Origin: Eutreptiella sp. 'Long Island Sound 2002'
Taxonomy: Eukaryota; Euglenozoa; Euglenophyceae; Eutreptiales; Eutreptiaceae
DNA length: 64,000 nucleotides
NCBI GenBank assembly: GCA_964036045.1
Contig: OZ038381.1
Location: forward strand, 66,960,242-67,024,241
Direction: 5' to 3'
Shown here: positions 1-11,000 of the stretch, piece after piece
How the letters are laid out: each line of letters begins with the position of its first letter
How positions within the stretch are numbered: position 1 is the first letter of the stretch
The notes under the pieces: model-generated
What the model was told of the DNA's origin: nothing
Database searches by the model: none
The model's input: the letters and a program-made list of their open reading frames with translations, nothing else
Translations under genes and position numbers: made by a program

Positions 1-142
1 TTCGTTAGGCGTGGTGACATACACCCCTGCGCCTTGTTTGGATTCCCCTTAGAACTTTGGACCCTTTTTAGTGAACAACAATTACATGCAAGCCTACACT
101 TGATTGTCAGAAGCTTGTTTCCTCATAGATTGCACTAAAATG

Positions 143-249
143 TAACCGGCTTTCGAGGTGGTTCAACCGCTGGACAGGCGCGCGGTTGCACCGGCTTCAC
201 CGGTTCAACCGCTGTTGCACGAAGCGCTACACAAAAAACACATCTTCAC
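143..249 (-). other. Probable intron start with GGTTSAACC words
   Basis: On the minus strand the exon ending at 250 is followed by AAG|GTGAAG, a good 5' splice site. The next ~105 bases hold several copies of GGTTGAACC, CGGTTCAACCG and related words. The acceptor was not located and may lie outside the window. The layout (donor, then the word cluster) matches other introns at 1608, 2556, 3077 and 7825. Confidence 0.5.
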
Positions 250-788
250 CTTGGGAAGCCAAACGTGACCAGTTCGTTCTGCATCGCCACAGGCAGACGT
301 CCCCATGCAATGCCTGTGTACGCTGTGAGCAGAATGCGCTGTCCAGACCACGCCAGAGGCACGTGGGGCCTAAGAGCGTTAAACATGACCCCATATCGAG
401 GATCCACAATGTGTCCCCATAATAAATCACGCCCCCAACGTATCCATGCAGGACGAGAAGGCCCATTTGCACAAAGTAGGGCACTGGTAAACAGTTCCCC
501 CCCCACAAAATCACCCAGGGCTATTTCCCCCGTAAGGGGACTGTCATCCTTTGGATGCGTATGTACAAGCATGGGATGATCGCCCACCCCATGGACCACT
601 GCGAGCGCAGTGTAGGTTAGTTGGGGGAGTACACTTCGGATGTGTGCGTTCACGCGCCGGACCAGGTCCGGATCTCTCCTCGTTTGCACTGCAACTTGCA
701 CACGGTGATGCCCCTGCACCATTACGGCCCCCCACAACTGCCTACGGTACCGTGCTCCATGTCCTTCCCGCCACTGCCACCCCCTCAT
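250..788 (-). CDS. Oxygenase-like (double-stranded beta-helix type) domain exon
   Basis: An open frame of about 180 codons reads as ordinary protein. It has an HTHPKDDS segment, then GDFVGGELF, then a W-rich stretch, then FNALRPHVPLAWSGQRILL. This order (His/Asp pair, a Gly-Gly turn, a distal His and an Arg before a beta strand) resembles 2OG-Fe(II) oxygenase-like domains that I recall attached to retroelement proteins of dinoflagellates. The family name is an inference and no iron ligands are proven. The frame is the same as that of the Lys/Glu-rich ORF upstream (810-3076), separated only by an in-frame TGA at 810-812 and seven codons, so both may be one protein. The exon ends at a splice donor at 250. 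Confidence 0.45.
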
Positions 789-809
789 TCCCTTGAGGCA
801 CGTAAAAAG

Positions 810-3076
810 TCAGTCGTTTGGGAGTGGCTCTTCCTTCACGTGAGGCACTGGTGCACCAACCTGTGGGGCTGCCTCTTCGTTATCTTCCTGCTTACATGCA
901 GGCATTTCCTCGTCCTTCGGCGCTCCACCAACCTCCTCAATCTCCTCTTGCCCAACCGGGGCTGCAGGCGAGTCCTCCCCACTGTGCTGGTGCTCCTGCA
1001 CCCCTGGACCAGCAGACTCTACCTTTTCCTCTTTGACCACCTGTTCTTCACTCTCCTTTGGCTCTGGCACCTCCGGCGGACTAGGCACAGGAATGTGCTT
1101 CTCAGTGTCCTTTGGCTCTGGAATCACGGGCGGCGTCGGCACAGGAACCCCATTGTCACTGTCCTTTTCCGCTTCAGCTTCCGGCGCGGGAGTGACCTCC
1201 TTCTCCTCGAGTGGACTGTACGAGGGGGAGTCCTCCATTGTCTTCTTGCCCTCCTCATCGATCGCTTCCTGTTTCTGGGCGCGGCGCTCTTTCAACGCCT
1301 CCTCGGCAACGTGGCGGTTACTGAAGCTTGTGCTGTCCTTGACTGCAATAACTGGCCACGTTGTCCCAGCTGCATCGCCCTCCTCCTCCCACTGTGGGGG
1401 AAGGAAGACCAATTCTTCCCCCTTTTTGGGCCGGGGGGTCCCCTTCGTGGCTTTCCCCGGGGTACCCACGGCCAGACGTGGCTCGCCATCAGGACCGTCC
1501 ACAATGACCCATCGAATCGGCGTGTTGGCCGCCCATCCGAACCGCTGTCGCAGCTGTTTGCGCGTGTCCTCAACCGCCAGTCGTCGTTGTTGGGCTTGAT
1601 CCAGGCTCTGCAAAAAGGAAAAAATAGTGAAACCGTGGTTCAGGCGGTTCAAGCGTGCGGTTGAACTACACTTCACCGGTTCAACCGTGCACACCTCCAG
1701 AGCTGACGCATGCGCCGATTCTGCCCTGATCGCTTTCTCCTCGTCACCATCCTTCGATCCCGCAGCCAACTCAGTTGCCAGGGCCTTCACATCCTGCGCC
1801 GTGTCGCTGGGGAGCTTGCCGGAGTCACTGTCGGAACTGGGGGCCGGAACTACCTTCTTCTTCTTCTTCTTTGGGATATGCTTTGCGGCTGGGACCCATT
1901 CGTGCTCCTCAAAAAGGGGGTCTGACTCGTCCGTCTCACTGCTGTCCGGGGCGATTTTCCGCTTTTTCGAGGAAGCACCGCTGCCAGTTTTGGCTTTCTT
2001 TTTCGGCTTCTTGTCTCCAGAGACTTGGGCCTTCGCGGGCGGTGCTTCAGCCTTTGCACTTGTCCGCTTCTCCTTCCGGAGCTCCTTTCGGGCGGACTGA
2101 AACAGGGACTTCGGAACCACTTTGCTGCCAGGGGTGCTCGTCTCTTCGGGTGGCGGTGGTGCTGGAAGACGTGGAGGCTTGGGGGCCTTTCCACTGCTCT
2201 CGGATGCTGCACCTGCTCCAAGTGGGCGGTCCCACACACTCTTGTAGAACTCCTCAAAGCTCTCTCCCACAGGACTTGGTTCGGGCGCGGTGGTGACGGC
2301 TGGACTGGACTCCAGAGGCGTTGACCTCTGCCGTTCTGGCGCAGGACTGCCTTGCCCGGCATTGCCCAATTCCCACAAGCCCCGCTGCACGCCACGAATC
2401 ATGCGGTCGACCACTTGAGCGGCGCCAGGGATCTGCCGATACCACACGTCCCACCACTCCACGATGGGCATGGGTGGCCACCGCCCGCGGACGACAATGC
2501 CCGGGCCACGCCGATCCACCACGAACATGTGCTCAGGCACATCACTGGCGGTCAACTGCAGAGAAAGCAAGGAGGCAGGTGAACCGCAGAAGTGGGGGAA
2601 CGCGGTTCAGTGTGTAGGAAGGTGACGCTCAAAAGTGTACGGTTGAAGACGGTGAAGGCGGTTCAGCCGCACGGTTGAACCCGCTGAAACGACGGTTGAA
2701 CTACTGCACACCTGTTGCACCCCTTGGATCGCTTGAACCACACTTGGCTGCACGAATGGCGATGGTGCCATTGCCGGTGGCGCCGCTGCTGCCGTCGCGG
2801 CGCTTGCCTTGGCCTTCTTGTGCTTTCCCCCACCTGAGATGGTGGCGCCCATAGCCAGCATGCTGCTCGGAGTCGCCGTGTACCGCTGGACCTCCGATTC
2901 GTCGAACCACCCTGGTGGCAACTCCACCGGGGCCTTGAGGAAGAAGCGCGGACCGTGTCCTGCGCTGTGACCACCGCCGCGGCCGACGGAGTCCGCGCCA
3001 AACCAGGACGCGCAGTGCCCGCAGGCAGTCCTGCAAGGCCTTCCCCAAAGACTCGGGGTCCATGGTGCAAGGGCAC
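810..3076 (-). CDS. Spliced Lys/Glu/Pro-rich protein, unknown function
   Basis: Three exons are visible on the minus strand: about 3076-2712, 2555-1695 and 1607-810. The first exon has a plausible start near 3063 (MDPESLGKALQDCL) and needs a one-base frame change near 2990 before PPGWFDESEVQRY. The second has WWDVWYRQIPGAAQVVD, then long Lys/Ser/Pro/Glu-rich low-complexity runs, including a KKKKKK run. The third has RWVIVDGPDGEPRL and acidic, Pro-rich repeats (PEPKDTEKHIPVPSP, PEPKESEEQ). The low-complexity charged tail suggests a nuclear or nucleic-acid-associated protein, or a Gag-like protein, but I recognise no domain. The ORF stops at TGA 810, yet the same frame continues into the oxygenase-like domain. 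Confidence 0.5.
1608..1694 (-). other. Intron (87 nt) carrying GGTTSAACC words
   Basis: Donor GGAG|GTGTGC and acceptor CCTTTTTGCAG|AGCC on the minus strand, with a T-rich tract before the acceptor. The body contains CGGTTGAACCG, GTTCAACCG and CTTGAACCG directly behind the donor. Removing it joins two coding-like exons. Confidence 0.72.
2556..2711 (-). other. Intron (156 nt) carrying GGTTSAACC words
   Basis: Donor AACAG|GTGTGC and acceptor TTTCTCTGCAG|TTGACC on the minus strand. The first half is made of GTTCAACCG, GGTTCAACCG and GGCTGAACCG words. The splice joins the exon ending in AIQGVQQ to one starting with TASDVPEHMF. Confidence 0.75.
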
Positions 3077-3162
3077 CTCAGAGAAGCAGGGGTGAAACCG
3101 TGGGGAAGCCGGTTCAACCGCACGGGTGAACCTTCTGAACCGAGGTTGAACCACACACACAC
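3077..3162 (-). other. Intron (86 nt) carrying GGTTSAACC words
   Basis: Donor GGAG|GTGTGTGTG and acceptor TGCTTCTCTGAG|GTG on the minus strand. Its interior (GGTTCAACC, GCGGTTGAACCGGC, CACGGTTTCAC) is recognisably related to the intron at 1608-1694, which contains the same CACGGTTTCAC ending. Confidence 0.65.
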
Positions 3163-3213
3163 CTCCTAGTTGCCAACTTCCAATTGAGCGTGCACTACGT
3201 GCTCATCTTCCCG

Positions 3214-4591
3214 TCACCGCCGCCCGTCCCATCGAGGCATCTCCTTGTAGAGGAAGGTGCGCTCGTGCGCATGGCGGAGCAGTGCCTCATCCTTTTCCTC
3301 CTTGGTAGCCTTACGACCACCACCCCGGGAACTTGTGGTTAGAAAGTTGTCTTTAAAGACATAGTTAAGCGACTCAACAATGTCGCCACAAAACATGGCC
3401 CCCCCCCAAGGTTGCAAATTACCCAATAGGATGGCCCCCTCGTTGCGGAGCCAAAGCAAGTAGGGGGATCGTTTATGGGGACATATAGTGTTTTGAAACC
3501 TCTTTGCAATTTGTGCACACCCTTGGACGAATGGATCATATGTCCACCGATAGATAGCGGTTAGCAATTTCCCCATGTCCTCAACGGTAGTGGTGACATG
3601 TGGTGTTAGACGCAAACTCTTTGCAATGGGCAACCAATTGGCAAACAAGTGCCATGTCTCTTCCCCATCGGGGAAGGACCGGCCTTTCAAAGAAACATTG
3701 GTCTTAGCGTCCTTTAGGAGGCTTTGAACGTTGGATCGTTGTGGTACCGTCAACATTGTGGCTCGTGTGCGCACAAACGTTGTTAAGTATTCACCACATC
3801 GTATCACAAGATGAAGAACACACATGATGACACACCCTATACGGTCATCCACTCTCAATAATGGACTTTCGATGCACCCTTTTGCACCAACACAACTAAC
3901 TCCTTGTTTCCTATACTTTAGGAATTTTGCTTCAAGTCTTGTACTTCGTCGCCATTCACACCCTACCCATCTTTCTTTCTCCCTAGACCATGTCGCAAAA
4001 GAATAAATTGAACCAATTTCATAAAATGTTGATAGACCAAGTATATGACGAAGCCAAGGGCTATCGCGTCCAATAATGACAACCGTTCGCACCCAAAACC
4101 CTCGGAGCAACATGTAGCCACGGTCAATAATTTGTTGTATTTTTTTTAGTGTCTCTCCAAAGAGGACACGCACAAGATCCGTTTCATGCTCACTTACGAG
4201 AGCAAGGTCAAGGGTCCAATTGTAGAGCAAAGTTCGTGCTTTTTGCATGTGGTTTGCAAAACCACATGCAATTTGGCACCATGACCTTGCTCCACATGGA
4301 AACCCATCACCACGCACTATAAGTACATAGGGGTGATCATCCCTAAATCTTGGGAAGTGCATTTCTTCTAGCACATCCCTTTGATCACCTATATATTGTA
4401 TCCAATCATCCACATCCCAACGAACCCCAACTCTTCCATCCTTTATGGTCGTTTTTAGTACTTGTCTCTTACTTAACGTGGACCAAGCTTTATCCATCGT
4501 TGCATACGACGGAAAGCAATGTGTCCATGGGACGGTGCTTGTACGGGTTCTCTTCTCTTTGGCATCGGCCCACGAAATAAGCTTCTTGTAC
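3214..4591 (-). CDS. Transposon-encoded protein, DDE-like (unclassified)
   Basis: A minus-strand frame of about 460 codons is open from the acceptor at 4591 to TGA at 3214. The internal ATG at 4497 is only the first Met, since coding-like sequence (KKLISWADAKEK) precedes it. Features: VLIVRGDGFPCG near the start, which could hold the first catalytic Asp; a Trp-containing SWCQIACGFANH segment; and a C-terminal GDIVESLNYVFKDNF followed by SRGGGRKATKEEKDEA. I associate this pattern with large, poorly classified transposon proteins of algae and oomycetes, but could not search. After the TGA the same frame runs REDEHVVHAQLEVGN, TAG, E, then the splice donor at 3162, so the ORF may read on into the next gene. 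Confidence 0.5.
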
Positions 4592-4668
4592 CTAGGGACG
4601 GTTGAACCGGGAAATTGGGATAAAGTGCGCGGTTGAACCGGCGGTTGAATGGGTTGCCGTCATGGCAC
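4592..4668 (-). other. Probable intron (77 nt) with GGTTSAACC words
   Basis: The acceptor CGTCCCTAG|GTACAAG on the minus strand is clear. The donor is less certain, best placed at TTTTTG|GTGCCATG. The body contains TTCAACCGCCGGTTCAACCG and CCGGTTCAACCG. Splicing joins QRVARLTNVNTLWFVPLDAF to the transposon-protein exon. Confidence 0.5.
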
Positions 4669-5255
4669 CAAAAAGCGTCCAATGGTACAAACCACAAAGT
4701 ATTCACATTTGTGAGGCGGGCAACACGTTGCAACTCATATGTTCATGCTTTGGGCAACATTAAGCGATTATTTTGCCGTGCAAACGTTGTCATGAAGCAC
4801 AATCACAATTGTTCATTTGTGATAAGGGTGTTAACTTTTCCTTGAAACTTATCCAAGTTTTCCTTCAAATAACCCAAAAATGTACCCCAAAGGCGACCAC
4901 ACAAGGCGACGGCAACATACTCAACATTCGACGAAATCACGGGAGTGATTTCGAAACGGTCCCTTTCATGTCCTAAGAAGATATGAACAAAGGGGGACAT
5001 ATAACAATGAAATATGACCAAAACAATGCATATTTACAACATGATCATGGGTCTCCCCCCAACGCGTGGTGCCGGTGCACCGACGCGTTTGGAAACCAAA
5101 TCAGCATATGCATGCAAAGCCCTACTAATGGGCTGTGATTTGGTGTACTTAACTTCAGGATTCAAGACACCTACAATTTTACAAAAATTCATGAACATGG
5201 CATACTTGCGCCAAAAAAACTGGCACGGAACGGCGTCGCGATAGTGCCGTAACAT
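4669..5255 (-). pseudogene. Upstream exons of the transposon-like gene (copy 1), broken frame
   Basis: One minus-strand frame carries ILQ-free but protein-like blocks: CQFFWRKYAMFMNFCK, VKYTKSQPISRALHAYADLV, an in-frame TAA at 5034-5036, then FVHIFLGHERDRFEITP and ALCGRLWGTFLGYLKENL. It then continues in the same frame across two TGA codons (4803 and about 4757) to QRVARLTNVNTLWFVPLD. The segment with the TGAs could instead be a ~90-nt intron starting GTTAACACC at 4837. Most of this block lies in the 735-bp repeat that recurs at 6804-7535, and the TAA is present in both copies. Function unknown. The position suggests the N-terminal part of the 3214-4591 protein. Confidence 0.4.
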
Positions 5256-5572
5256 CCGCTTATGTCTAAAACTGATATAGAATTAATCTTATCAATAAAA
5301 CTGATTGAAATATCTTAAAAATTGTCAGAAATCGACAATTTCTGGATCGGCGCGCGCGATCTCAGGACTGGCCGTCGTCGACCCAAACTCAGTTTTATTG
5401 TACAGAAAATGGTGAAAACACCATCAGTGTAAAACTACAGAAATTCCTGATTGACTGATACCAACACTGTCCAAAACAGTGCTGAGATATCCGATTTCAG
5501 TTTGTACACATATATCAGGAAAATACACCGAAAAAAGAGAAAATATAGGTTGCACGAACACCTTACACTCCC
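4838..5572. repeat. 735-bp direct repeat, copy 1
   Basis: This segment is nearly identical to 6804-7535 in the same orientation. The shared block starts at TTTTCCTTGAAAC and ends at GAACACCTTACA. The first differences noticed are single bases around 5275, 5310, 5441, 5495 and 5524. It contains coding-like minus-strand sequence. Ends are not TG/CA and no primer-binding site follows, so these are not obvious LTRs. Confidence 0.85.
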
Positions 5573-6803
5573 CTCCCAAGTCCTGAGACACATCTCAGGC
5601 TGAACAGCACAAAGAAGGTGCAGTGCAACAACAAAATTGGGTGGGAAAAATGCAAAGCATTTGGGTCGGGTGTTAACCCCGCAACTGAATTGCTCCACGG
5701 GTTAACACTCCCCTCCCAAGCTCAGAAACACCCACAGAAAATGGGTGCTTCTGTGGCTGAATCTATGAAGATGAGCCGAGGAGCAATAAAAAAACACAGA
5801 TTTTTACTTTGATCCCGGACCTGGGAACTTAGGAGGCACCGCTGGGTTCTGGTACCCGCATGTAATGTACATGTCTACACACACACCACTCATGGCACTC
5901 ACAAGTGCCTCACACATAGGGTCCTCTGACCCCCAGGCTCAATCACAGTAAAATTTCTGCAATCCTGGACAGAAATTAATCATAAAAAAATGACCCCTGC
6001 ACAGAATTAAAAATAAAAAATAGTCAACAATGGAAAAAAATGCACTTCTGAGATGTCCTGACCCTAAAACCAAAGACAACACAAAGCAAATCAGAAAAAT
6101 TCACAGTTTGTAAAATCATCCACTGATCATATAATATAATACAGAAATAACCAATAAGACCATTTCTCATGGCCCATAGTTATTATGATTACAATTCTGG
6201 TCACCAATCTTCTTGGCCCATACCATGAATTATTTTTTCTGAAATCTTCATATTTTTGACTTCCAACTTGACCACTTCGTAATCTGCAGGATGTGGGCAG
6301 CGCTGTCGTCCTTGCTGGAGGTTGAGAACTCACCAATGATCATGATATAATCTTGAGAACCATCCAAAGGTCCATGGCACTCTGTCCATGGCACCCAACT
6401 GGAGTAATCAATCTTGAGAACCATCCAAAGGTCCATGGCACTTTGTCCATGGCACCCAACTGGAGTAATCAATTTAAAAATATCAAGTCGCACACACCAT
6501 TGGGATAATCACGCTGCAACTTGTTCTTCAGCGCTACGCACTCCCAGCGCGATGCTGAAGGTCTCCTTGGTCGTCAATGTCCTTGTAATAGGGCTCAAAG
6601 TAGTCAAATGGTCCTCAAATGGTGTAGGCACCAAGGACCTTCTTGAACATGATTTTGGGGTTTACCAATTAATCCATAGATCTCGTCGACGATGTTTGCG
6701 TCGTCGTGGTCGTCGTCTTCAACGTCGTCGTCGTCGTCGTCGTCGTCATTGAGGGCGTTTCGAAATTCTTTTCATTTTTGGAAATGAATGACTTAGAACT
6801 TGT
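5573..6803. other. Non-coding spacer between the 735-bp repeats
   Basis: No convincing gene on either strand. The stretch is AT-rich and contains the motif ACTCCCCTCCCAAG twice (about 5568 and 5705), a 61-bp tandem duplication (6351-6472) and a short GTC/CGT microsatellite (about 6690-6750). Confidence 0.6.
6351..6472. repeat. 61-bp unit, two tandem copies
   Basis: The unit starting TCTTGAGAACCATCC and holding CCATGGCAC twice occurs at 6351-6411 and again at 6412-6472. The copies differ at an early CTCTG/CTTTG position. Confidence 0.85.
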
Positions 6804-7535
6804 TTTCCTTGAAACTTATCCAAGTTTTCCTTCAAATAACCCAAAAATGTACCCCAAAGGCGACCACACAAGGCGACGGCAACATACTCAACATTCGACG
6901 AAATCACGGGAGTGATTTCGAAACGGTCCCTTTCATGTCCTAAGAAGATATGAACAAAGGGGGACATATAACAATGAAATATGACCAAAACAATGCATAT
7001 TTACAACATGATCATGGGTCTCCCCCCAACGCGTGGTGCCGGTGCACCGACGCGTTTGGAAACCAAATCAGCATATGCATGCAAAGCCCTACTAATGGGC
7101 TGTGATTTGGTGTACTTAACTTCAGGATTCAAGACACCTACAATTTTACAAAAATTCATGAACATGGCATACTTGCGCCAAAAAAACTGGCACGGAACGG
7201 CGTCGCGATAGTGCCGTAACATCCGCTTATGTCTAAAACTGGTATACAATTAATGTTATCAATAAAACTGATTGAAATATCTTAAAAATCGTCAGAAATC
7301 GACAATTTCTGGATCGGCGCGCGCGATCTCAGGACTGGCCGTCGTCGACCCAAACTCAGTTTTATTGTACAGAAAATGGTGAAAACACCATCAGTGTAAA
7401 ACTACAGAAATTCCTGATTGATTGATACCAACACTGTCCAAAACACTGCTGAGATATCCGATTTCAGTTTGTACACATATATCAGGAAAATACACTGAAA
7501 AAAGCGAAAATATAGGTTGCACGAACACCTTACAA
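6804..7535. repeat. 735-bp direct repeat, copy 2 (with coding-like exon)
   Basis: Second copy of 4838-5572. It carries the same minus-strand frame (7249 down to about 6810) with the same TAA at 7001-7003. The similarity ends at TTACA, within a few bases of the splice acceptor of the intron at 7529-7601. Copy 1 continues into unrelated sequence at that point. Confidence 0.85.
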
Positions 7536-7601
7536 AGGGTTCAACCGCACCGTTGAACCCCGTTGAACCACTTGTAGGCATGTGTGCATTATGCCACATA
7601 C
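7529..7601 (-). other. Intron (about 73 nt) with GGTTSAACC words
   Basis: Donor GCGAAG|GTATGTGG and acceptor CCCTTTGTAAG|GTG on the minus strand. Between them lie GGTTCAACGGGGTTCAACGG and GCGGTTGAACCC. The donor is a strong consensus. Confidence 0.6.
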
Positions 7602-7824
7602 CTTCGCTTCGGCATCCCAAGGTCCAAAATGAGGCGCACAGCGTCGGATCCTGTGAAACCTTTTTTTGTAGCCCTTTTTGTCCGTTTGGAAGCCCTCTGT
7701 GTGTTACCAATTCGGTCAGCAAGTTGTTTCCATAGGCGTTTTGTCGTGCTGTTTGTGCAAAAAAAGGTGAACAAGTTGTCCACCAGCTGTTGGTCCCCCC
7801 ACCCGCTGTAGTAGTCGTTCACCA
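7602..7824 (-). CDS. Internal exon, unknown protein
   Basis: An exon of about 223 nt between acceptor GCTGCAAG|TGG and donor GCGAAG|GTATG. The translation includes DQQLVDNLFTFFCTN, KRLWKQLADRIGN and RLILDLGMPKRR, and the middle is Lys-rich. It fits between the coiled-coil exon upstream and the transposon-like exons downstream. No family recognised. Confidence 0.5.
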
Positions 7825-8055
7825 CTTGCAGCCAGTGGTGGAACATTTTTTAATTTTTTTTAAAAAAGCTTTGTCACGCGTCAGTTTCAGGCGGTTATGC
7901 AAATATTTTGTTCAGAAACGCGCGCGCCGCTGGCGCAGCCGCCACCGCCAGCGCTGGCGGTGGTTCAACGGCGGTTTAACCGCGGTTCAGCGGTTCAACC
8001 GCGCCCCTTCCGAGTTCAACCGGGTTAAACCGGGTAAAACCACTGTGTGAAGTAC
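7825..8055 (-). other. Intron (231 nt) with GGTTSAACC words
   Basis: Donor GATCAG|GTACTTC and acceptor CACTGGCTGCAAG|TGG on the minus strand. Behind the donor come GGTTTAACCCGGTTGAACTCGG, GCGGTTGAACCGCTGAACCGCGG and GTTGAACCACC words, then a GCCAGCGCTGGCG palindrome and an A/T-rich stretch. Confidence 0.6.
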
Positions 8056-11000
8056 CTGATCCAAATGAGCACGTAGGGTAATATTTCATCATTCCATGAT
8101 TGATTTAAAGCATCTACTCTGGAACACCATCCACGTGCAAAAAACTGCAAACCACGTCTGGCATATACTTGTACGCTGATGGGCTGTCCTGTGTGAAGCA
8201 TCCACGCACTTACCTTGTTGATGACTGATGATCGAACTCGGTATTGACACCCGGGTATTGACTTCTTGCTTCTGATGATGGCCCGGCGACGGGCAACATC
8301 AAAGAGAGAAGACAAGTGAAAAATGTTTTTCTCAGGGGTAAACGAGGGCACAATGGCCCTGTCTGCAGTCAGTAAATTCAGAGCCGCAAGGCCATCATCA
8401 AAATTCTTCGCATCACTGGGGGGCAATGCCTGTTGCTTCGGCACCGAAGACTGTCGATAATCAGTGGTTCTCGGATACCCCCACCCTGCCATAAAATAAT
8501 CAGGGGCGTAAGACTCACGAGAAGGGGGGGGGGGGCGTCAGAATTGACTGTCTGGTCCTGCAGAACTGAGCAAAAAACAGTCTGTTCTTCATCATATGTT
8601 ACGTCATCATCATTCAACACAGGACTCAACACACAGTTTGCGTGGGAATCGTCTTGTACAGGTGATAGTGTATTTATAGATGTAGAAAGGGGGTGAACCT
8701 TGGAGTACATAACCCCCGTACCACGCGGTGAACCAAGGCCAGCCAAAGCTGAAACCATGTTCAAAACATAGGAAAAAATCGCCATGTGTGTAAGCGGGAC
8801 CTGACGTCCCTGTAACGACTCCTCAAGTGCCGTATTAACCTGTTGAAGGTTATTCGGTACCTCCAGTCCAGTAAACGGTTGCAACACAGTGTGTAGCTCC
8901 GGGTATCCACTTCCGGGCTGGTTACCTGGGATTCCACGTCCAGGGCCTGGGGTTCCACATCCAGGGTCATTTGCAACCGGGATTCCACTTCCGGTGCCTG
9001 ATTTTATACCCTTAAGACTGTTGGATTCCGGGTTTCCACTTCCGGTGCCTGAGATTCCACATTCAGGACTTACGGACACCGGGATTCCACTTCCGGTTAC
9101 TGGGATTCCACTTCCAGATTTTGTAGCGAAAAGGTTGCAAAGGGTACACAACACACCAATCACACTATTCATCAAAAAATCAGATCTCACAACAGTATCA
9201 GGTATGTGTGTGTGTTTTGGTGTGTGTATGTCTGATGGATTAGTTTGAGAGTCCTCCAAGCCTATACCTTGCACCATGCTAGGAGACTTGGCAAGACCCT
9301 CAAAGGACGAGATACGCTCAGAACACCCTTTAACTCCGGCCGTGAGTTCCTCACGGTTCTTATCCATGTCATGTTCCACCCGTTGGAAAAAATTCAACAT
9401 GCAGCTTTCAAAGCCTTGACAAATGGCTTCGGCGTCAGCCTTCGTGTGAGAGGTGAAAGAGGTGAGGGAACGTTGCTCAATGGTATTAATTCTTTGCAAC
9501 ACGAGTTCGGCAAATGAGGCATGTTTCGCCCCACGCGTCTCCATGTCATGCACACGCTCGGCAAATGTCGGATCAACGGTCGTGGACCCAAGACGCTCCT
9601 CAATGGCGTCTATTCGTCTTAATGCCGTCGTCACTGGCTCAAGTGACTCGAGTGTGTTTACACGTGACTCAACCTTTTCCACTTGTTGCATAACAAGCAA
9701 ATGTGAAGCAGAACGATCTGGTGGGGGAGGAGGCGGCGCCATTGCATCCACGGCTCGTGCTACCTCTTGAGACATCGTCCCCTCTACATGCGCAATTTTC
9801 TTTTGCATCGCTTCAAGAGAGGCATTGAATATCGAAACCCTTTCCTCTATCAAACCAGGAATAGAAGCCTCAAGCGATGCGATCTTGCGCCTGAGATTCT
9901 CGTTGTGCTTGGTCAACGCTTCACAACGAGAATTCAATTGTTCACTAACATTCGAAACACTTTAACTATATTCACATTTGAGGTTAGCATGCATCTCACT
10001 TATGGAACTAACAAATCGTGTCTTCAAGCCCACAATGAGGACCTCAACATGTGTTTGTTTTTACTGTAGCTGAAGCTCAAAGCGTGCGTGACACTCTTCA
10101 AAAGAAGTTGAAAAATCATGTTGACACTTTGCAAGTGCCGCGTGAAGCTCATCCAACATGGCCTTAACTTGTGAGTCCGTCTTTGGTGAAGAAGTAGCAA
10201 GCACACCTTGCTCCACCTTTTCTAAACAAATTTGAAACTCCTTCGATTGCCGTCGAATTGCTTCCACGGCCTGGGGAAGAGGAGCAATAAATGACTCCAC
10301 CCCATCAAACCGAGAAGAAAACGATGACAACCGAGAATCAAAAGCACTCAAAGAATGATGCTAACTCGAAATTTCGGACGCAAGGCCATCCAAACGCAAT
10401 GACAATTCAGAAATGTTACCTTCGAATGCAACCAAGGAAGGATTCGGTGGCGGATTGCCATTGGCGTTCATTTGAATTTGCTTCATGGATTCTTCAAACA
10501 CCCGGAATTTGCCCTGCATGGACACAAAATCAGTCGTGAATTTTTGAAATGCTTTAACCGTCACGAAAGGTTCACGAAGTTGATGTTCAATGGTTTCAAC
10601 CTTATTACCCAATTGTCGAAACGACGGGTGTGACACATATGATGCACTAGCACGATGCAACTCGCCAATAGCATGCTGACGTTGTTCAAGCTCGACCCTG
10701 AAAGTTGAAACATCCGAGTGATGTACCCGAGTAACTTGTTGCAAGTTACCACGCAACTCCTCAAGACTTTTGGCCAAAATGCCTTGATTATGATCGTTCA
10801 CCACATCATAATGATTAATCTCGAGTTGCAACCGATCGGGTTCCTCCTTAACAAATCTCAAAGTTTGCAAATACTCACCTCTACCAATGAAATCATTCTC
10901 AATAGTCCGCAAACGAGGGTGCACATCTTGCATGTATGAATCATACAACACTTCAGATTGTTGAGTATTGAATTCTTCCAATTCACTCACTTTGTTGCGA

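Noticed and set aside
4838-7535. The 735-bp repeats as LTRs of a short element
   Set aside because: No TG/CA ends, no primer-binding site or purine tract next to them, no target duplication seen, and they contain coding-like exons. A segmental duplication fits better.
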